Source of the DNA: Candidatus Krumholzibacteriota bacterium
GTDB taxonomy: Bacteria > Krumholzibacteriota > Krumholzibacteriia > LZORAL124-64-63
Direction of reading: 5' to 3'
Length of the DNA: 37,372 bases
Assembly: GCA_024275485.1 (NCBI GenBank)
Contig: JAJRZA010000044.1
Location: 1 to 37,372 of the forward strand
Shown: piece after piece, positions 36,630-37,372 of the stretch
How the letters are laid out: every line of letters starts with the position of its first letter
Numbering within the stretch: the first letter of the stretch is position 1
Made by a program: the position numbers and the translations under genes
Notes under the pieces: model-generated
Told to the model about the DNA's origin: nothing
Database searches by the model: none
What the model saw: the letters and a program-made list of their open reading frames with translations, nothing else

Positions 36630-37372
36630 ATGTGTACCACGGAAAAGCAGCACACAAGGCGCAATTTCACGGGCCGGATCAATGAACGCAAGCCTCGCCG
36701 ATCCGTGAGGTGGATGGATGATATTGCCCGTTGGGTGATAACGCTCAGCGGCATCGGCAGCATTGTGGCGGTGTCGTTGGTGGGGTTATTCCTCGTATGG
36801 GTCGTGTGGCCGCTTTTTTCCCCCACTGGCCTGCAAGAGGTGGGGACCACCGGAGCTGCCGGGTCCGGGAGCCCGGTAATTTATCAGGCTCTGGACAATT
36901 ACGATTCTCTGGTTTGGAGCCTGCGCGAAGACGGAACGATTCAATTGCGGGATCTGGACCAGGGGCGCGTTTTGCATCGTCTCGTTGTTCGGTCTGGCCA
37001 GAAACCAATCTGTTGGGCGGTATCGGATCAAGGCCGGCGATTGGTTTTTGGGTATGAAGACGGCTCCGTTTTGACCACAACCCTGGAATTTGTGGTGCGG
37101 TATTTTGGAGCCGACGAAGTCACCCGCCAGATGCAATCCCTGGAGCCCGGCCAGCGGTTGCCGCATGAGCGGGGGATCGTTGAAAAAACCAATGAAGGCC
37201 AGATCCGGTTTTCCCAACTTCAACTGCAAATTGACAAACCCTTGAATCTGTCTTCATCGCTGGTTGAGGTACTGGGGGTTGCCAGCACCACCAACGGTTT
37301 GGTTGTGGTGGCTTTGGATCAGGCCGGTCGATTGCACGACCGCAGAATCACCTGGAAAAAGAACCTGCTGAC
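36630..37372 (+). CDS. pstC: Phosphate ABC transporter permease PstC, long form, 5' part
   Basis: An open frame from ATG 36630 to the window end (at least 247 codons, no stop). A basic N-terminus (residues 1-30) is followed by one membrane helix (about 33-62, WVITLSGIGSIVAVSLVG...VWPLF). The next 180 or so residues form a beta-rich outer domain with WD-like strands (DGTIQLRDLDQGRVL, RRLVFGYEDGSVLTTTLE). This matches the long PstC form of some bacteria, in which a large domain precedes the permease core; the core lies beyond the window. Four bases separate it from pstS, so they form one operon under the TTTACA array. Confidence 0.75.
   Translation, partial: MCTTEKQHTRRNFTGRINERKPRRSVRWMDDIARWVITLSGIGSIVAVSLVGLFLVWVVWPLFSPTGLQEVGTTGAAGSGSPVIYQALDNYDSLVWSLREDGTIQLRDLDQGRVLHRLVVRSGQKPICWAVSDQGRRLVFGYEDGSVLTTTLEFVVRYFGADEVTRQMQSLEPGQRLPHERGIVEKTNEGQIRFSQLQLQIDKPLNLSSSLVEVLGVASTTNGLVVVALDQAGRLHDRRITWKKNLL

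Overview
The window reads as one contiguous piece of bacterial chromosome of moderately high GC, densely coded on both strands. Two large exported proteins end in a FlgD-like module with the NYPNPFNPST motif, and choice-of-anchor D (ASH) repeats are also present. These are hallmarks of the FCB superphylum (Bacteroidota, Latescibacterota, Krumholzibacteriota, Eisenbacteria and relatives). The window does not allow a finer assignment. Metabolism looks heterotrophic: B12-dependent propionate/succinate interconversion, peptide uptake, SUF-type Fe-S assembly and a Pho regulon.

Layout. 320-9043: mutA and mutB (methylmalonyl-CoA mutase) and meaB, split by a divergent secreted ASH/FlgD protein. 9377-11639 (minus): TTG-started ECF sigma factor, zinc-finger/TPR anti-sigma factor and a small secreted protein; a secreted TPR-CHAT caspase-like protein is divergent (11707-14673). 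14745-19789: cysS with an unusual zinc-ribbon insertion, then a PhnD/PhnC/PhnE/PhnE-type ABC importer resembling the putative selenate subfamily. 20040-21449: secreted two-repeat FlgD-tailed protein. 21524-22805 (minus): caspase-like/fascin-like gene whose reading frame breaks exactly at a CTT-TAA-C shifty-stop heptamer. 23216-24787: POT peptide transporter whose leader carries a strong intrinsic terminator. 25056-26219: AT-richer secreted beta-propeller. 26438-32199: rrf2-sufBCDSU operon. 32218-35351 (minus): phoB-phoR-phoU. 35615 to the end: pstS interrupted by an in-frame amber codon, and the 5' part of a long-form pstC, behind an 11-nt-phased TTTACA array.

How the parts work together. MutAB makes succinyl-CoA from methylmalonyl-CoA, and MeaB protects and reloads the B12 enzyme. 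The sigma/anti-sigma pair probably senses an envelope signal and may control the neighbouring secreted TPR-CHAT protein. The Rrf2 protein carries Fe-S-type cysteines and has an inverted repeat upstream of its own gene, which suggests feedback control of Fe-S assembly. PhoR/PhoB/PhoU would control the divergent pst genes through the TTTACA repeats.

The most unusual signals are the frame-broken caspase-fascin gene, the amber codon in pstS, the zinc-ribbon CysS, and two multi-helix intergenic structures (9165-9248 and 22874-22980) that match no RNA family I could recognise. I saw no tRNA, rRNA, CRISPR array or intact insertion sequence.
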